Assembly (NCBI GenBank): GCA_946404705.1
Contig: CAMJES010000096.1
Location: 1 to 7,970, forward strand
Origin: an uncultured Ruminococcus sp.
GTDB taxonomy: Bacteria; Bacillota; Clostridia; Oscillospirales; Ruminococcaceae
Direction of reading: 5' to 3'
DNA: 7,970 nucleotides
Position numbers and translations under genes: made by a program. Of the stretch, positions 6,076 to 7,970 are shown one piece after another. The notes under the pieces were generated by a model that was given only the letters and a program-made list of their open reading frames with translations, was not told the origin of the DNA and ran no database searches. The number at the start of each line of letters is the position of its first letter. The stretch's first letter is position 1.

Positions 6076-6555
6076 ATGAGTGCAGAAACAACTATTGCAA
6101 AAGCAGAGATCAACAAGCTTGTTCTTGTAACGCCTGCAATATGCTCGGCAATAATCTTTATTATCGGCATTGCGGCGGCAGGAGGCGGCGGAGCGCTGGT
6201 AGGTCTTATCATCGCCGCTTTTTGGCTGGGAACCAAATATCTTGGCGTAAGCCACACTTATATTTCACTTTCCAACACAAGAATAACCGGAAAAACGGGC
6301 GTTATCAACACAAAAACAATGGATTCGCCGCTTAACAAGGTCAACAATATCTCCGTTGAGCAAGGACTCGGCGGAAAGATATTCAATTACAGCACCCTTG
6401 TTATTTCGACCTCTTCCGGAAATTACAATTTTAAGTATATCAAATCTGCTGACGCTTTTAAAAGCAGGGTCATGGAGCAGATAGAAATATGCGAAAACGA
6501 AAGGCTTAAAAATCAGGCTGCTCAGCTTATGGGTGCAATGAATAATAACCGCTGA
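6076..6555 (+). CDS. Membrane protein with bacterial PH domain (bPH_2-like), copy 2
   Basis: A 159-residue paralogue of the preceding protein. The ATG at 6076 is preferred to further-upstream starts because of AAGGAGA at 6062-6067, 8 nt away, and because MSAETTIAKAEINK then aligns with the N-terminus of copy 1. The membrane hairpin (about 15-55) is shorter and has a glycine-rich turn (AAAGGGGALVG). The PH region keeps the same motifs: TRITGKTGVINTKTMDSP, NISVEQGLGGK and ISTSSGNYNF. By hand, 55 of 84 residues are identical over the last two thirds, so this is a tandem duplication that has since diverged mainly in the membrane part. Cotranscribed with copy 1; the two may form a heteromer. Confidence 0.8.
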   Translation: MSAETTIAKAEINKLVLVTPAICSAIIFIIGIAAAGGGGALVGLIIAAFWLGTKYLGVSHTYISLSNTRITGKTGVINTKTMDSPLNKVNNISVEQGLGGKIFNYSTLVISTSSGNYNFKYIKSADAFKSRVMEQIEICENERLKNQAAQLMGAMNNNR

Positions 6556-6560
6556 AATTT

Positions 6561-6635
6561 CCGCCGCATAAACGCTGCTTTCAAACATACGAAAAATCTG
6601 ACTGCATTTTCCCGAAGCGTTTCTGCGGCGGTTTT
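6561..6635 (+). terminator. Long imperfect inverted repeat, possible terminator or leader structure
   Basis: Arms CCGCCGCATAAACGC (6561-6575) and GCGTTTCTGCGGCGG (6617-6631) pair at 14 of 15 positions, plus one more base pair inside, enclosing about 40 nt. Four T residues follow (6632-6635). It begins five bases after the stop of the second PH gene. The long loop and short T run make it atypical as a terminator; it may be a processing or attenuator-like structure ahead of the secreted-protein gene. No clear promoter was seen between 6556 and 6664. Confidence 0.5.
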
Positions 6636-6664
6636 CAAAACATATCTTTGAAGGGTGAACTGAA

Positions 6665-7771
6665 ATGAAAAATATCAAAAACAGAGTTTTATCCTGCATA
6701 CTTGCAACGGTCTTTGCCGCCGGAATATTCGTGATCCCGAACAGTTTTTCAAAGTCGGCAGACATTGCCGCAAGTGCAGCTGATACAGCACAGACCGGAC
6801 AAAAACAGCTCAGTATTTCCGGAATTGATGAATTAAAGATCATTGATATGGGGCCGCCAAAATCCAAATCAATAGAAAAAAACTATTCTTCTATAACTAT
6901 TGAATGGGAAACGGTGCAGAATGCAGACAGGTATCTGATATATGTCAAGGAACAGAACGAAAGCGACTACAAGCTTGACTGCGTCACATCAAAAACCAAG
7001 CGCAAAGTTTCGGGACTTACACCGAACACGGTATATAACATTAAAGTTACGCCAATTAAGGTCACGGAAGAAAGCAAGTCCAAATCCAAACTGATACCGG
7101 AAGCAAAGGGCAGATCTACTGTATTCAAAGTAAACACGAAAAAATACAGCGATTCGGTGCAGAATATAAGCTATTCCGTATCGGATATGACTCGTCCGGA
7201 ATATGAATACAGCTATGGACGCACCGAAGTCAGCGGAACATCTAAAACAAATATCACTATAACGTGGGATAAGGTAAGCAGCGCTGATTCATACAGCATT
7301 TTTTTTGAAGATGAAGGCTTACCTTATGAAGTACCTGCGCAGTATAGCGAAAATAACGGCAAAATATCGGCTGTCGTTTCGTATTATAGCGGCGAGATAT
7401 TCAAATGTACAGTTTACCCTTGCAAATACATAAACGGTCAGTTTTATAACGGTAAAGGTAAGCGGTTCAAAATAACCACGCCTGCCCCCAAGCTCACTTA
7501 TGTTGATCTGTCCGATCACGATCTTATAAGCTGCGGAAACAACACATATTACGATGATGACGGTTATTCGTTGGCAACTATAGAGATATTTACAGCGTTG
7601 GCATTGAGTAATTACGGATACTCTCTTCATTTTATTCCAAAATCAAGCACAAGTGATTATCAGGTTTATAATGCATATTACAACTCAATAAAAGCCGGCA
7701 CAGTTATATTTGACGGCAGATCATCAAAAGTCAAAGTGATCCTACAGAACGCCGATAAAAACGTTTTTTAA
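6665..7771 (+). CDS. Secreted protein with two fibronectin type III-like domains
   Basis: A 368-residue protein; the start at 6665 has AAGGGTGA at 6651-6658. It opens with a Sec-type signal: basic MKNIKNR, hydrophobic core about 8-24, and an Ala/Ser-rich stretch (ADIAASAAD) offering cleavage near 38-40. Two FnIII-like units follow: about 67-137 (ITIEWETVQNADRYLIYVKE ending SGLTPNTVYNIKVTPI) and about 195-270 (ITITWDKVSSADSYSIFF and FKCTVYPC). They are joined by a Lys/Ser- and Tyr-rich linker. The last ~95 residues, rich in Tyr and Asn, match nothing I recognise. There is no LPXTG or membrane anchor, so release or non-covalent wall binding is likely. FnIII units usually serve as spacers or binding modules; no catalytic motif is visible. 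It lies downstream of the PH pair in the same direction, with a hairpin between them, so cotranscription is uncertain. Confidence 0.8.
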   Translation: MKNIKNRVLSCILATVFAAGIFVIPNSFSKSADIAASAADTAQTGQKQLSISGIDELKIIDMGPPKSKSIEKNYSSITIEWETVQNADRYLIYVKEQNESDYKLDCVTSKTKRKVSGLTPNTVYNIKVTPIKVTEESKSKSKLIPEAKGRSTVFKVNTKKYSDSVQNISYSVSDMTRPEYEYSYGRTEVSGTSKTNITITWDKVSSADSYSIFFEDEGLPYEVPAQYSENNGKISAVVSYYSGEIFKCTVYPCKYINGQFYNGKGKRFKITTPAPKLTYVDLSDHDLISCGNNTYYDDDGYSLATIEIFTALALSNYGYSLHFIPKSSTSDYQVYNAYYNSIKAGTVIFDGRSSKVKVILQNADKNVF

Positions 7772-7779
7772 AAATAAAC

Positions 7780-7813
7780 CCCTCGCAGATATCACATCCG
7801 CGAGGGCTTTATT
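7780..7813. terminator. Intrinsic terminator after the secreted-protein gene, possibly bidirectional
   Basis: CCCTCGC (7780-7786) pairs with GCGAGGG (7800-7806); a single A-C mismatch is followed by GAT/ATC pairs (7788-7790 with 7796-7798) and a five-base loop. On the + strand CTTTATT follows. On the - strand the stem is followed by GTTTATTTTT, so it could end transcription from either side. Confidence 0.8.
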
Positions 7814-7926
7814 CTTGTCTGCAAACACCGTGCGCAATACTAAACACCAATAAAATACAGGAAAAAATCTGCGCCGAAATCCAATATATCCAAGATTGTC
7901 GGCTTGATTTTTTCCAAATTTTAAAT
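7814..7926. other. Noncoding tail, nothing recognised
   Basis: AT-rich sequence between the terminator and the right-hand adapter. No ribosome binding site with a convincing frame, and no promoter or RNA structure stood out. The next gene would lie beyond the contig. Confidence 0.5.
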
Positions 7927-7970
7927 AGATCGGAAGAGCGTCGTGTAGGGAAAGAGTGTAGATCTCGGTG
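7927..7970. other. Illumina adapter at right contig end (not genomic)
   Basis: The 44 bases from AGATCGGAAGAGCGTCGTGT to the end match the reverse complement of the Illumina TruSeq universal (read 1/P5 side) adapter. Genomic sequence therefore stops at about 7926. Confidence 0.97.

Noticed and set aside
7814..7926. Open frame on the - strand at the right end
   Set aside because: Short, no start with a ribosome binding site, and it would read through the terminator stem; no support as a gene.

Overview
The window looks like a piece of a low-to-mid-GC, gut-type Firmicute (Clostridia), most likely Ruminococcus or a near relative. The evidence is indirect: sigma-A style promoters, purine-rich ribosome binding sites, a one-pass Ser/Thr kinase with a long Thr/Ser-rich stalk, secreted fibronectin-III repeats and small bPH-domain membrane proteins. 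No marker gene fixes the species. Both ends are Illumina adapter (about 1-43 and 7927-7970), so this is probably a complete assembled contig with untrimmed ends. Genomic sequence runs from about 44 to 7926.

Region 1 (44-2798, + strand): the 3' part of a large NRPS-like gene reads adenylation domain, carrier protein, then a PlsC-type lysophospholipid acyltransferase fused at the C-terminus. The visible pocket residues of the adenylation domain resemble a glycine code. A HAD-family phosphatase/nucleotidase gene overlaps its 3' end and is probably translationally coupled. The pair suggests a biosynthetic unit that couples amino acid activation to acyl transfer, perhaps making an aminoacylated or N-acyl-amino-acid lipid. 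The product is inference.

Region 2 (2788-3149): a consensus sigma-A promoter and a good ribosome binding site lead into a membrane-protein gene that stops at codon 10 and is also truncated at its 3' end. It is a decayed gene.

Region 3 (3139-5455): a small XRE-like regulator on the - strand is divergent from a membrane Ser/Thr kinase whose C-terminus lies outside the membrane. A strong intrinsic terminator closes the kinase gene.

Region 4 (5464-7813, + strand): two tandem paralogous membrane proteins with bacterial PH domains, then a long imperfect hairpin, a secreted protein with two FnIII-like domains and a terminator. The promoter of the first PH gene and that of the kinase share a 22-nt element (20 of 22 identical). 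In both, it lies exactly 15 nt upstream of a perfect TATAAT and takes the place of a recognisable -35 box. This suggests that the kinase and the PH pair are co-regulated, possibly by the neighbouring XRE protein, as an envelope sensing or response module. No RNA genes, CRISPR arrays or insertion sequences were seen.
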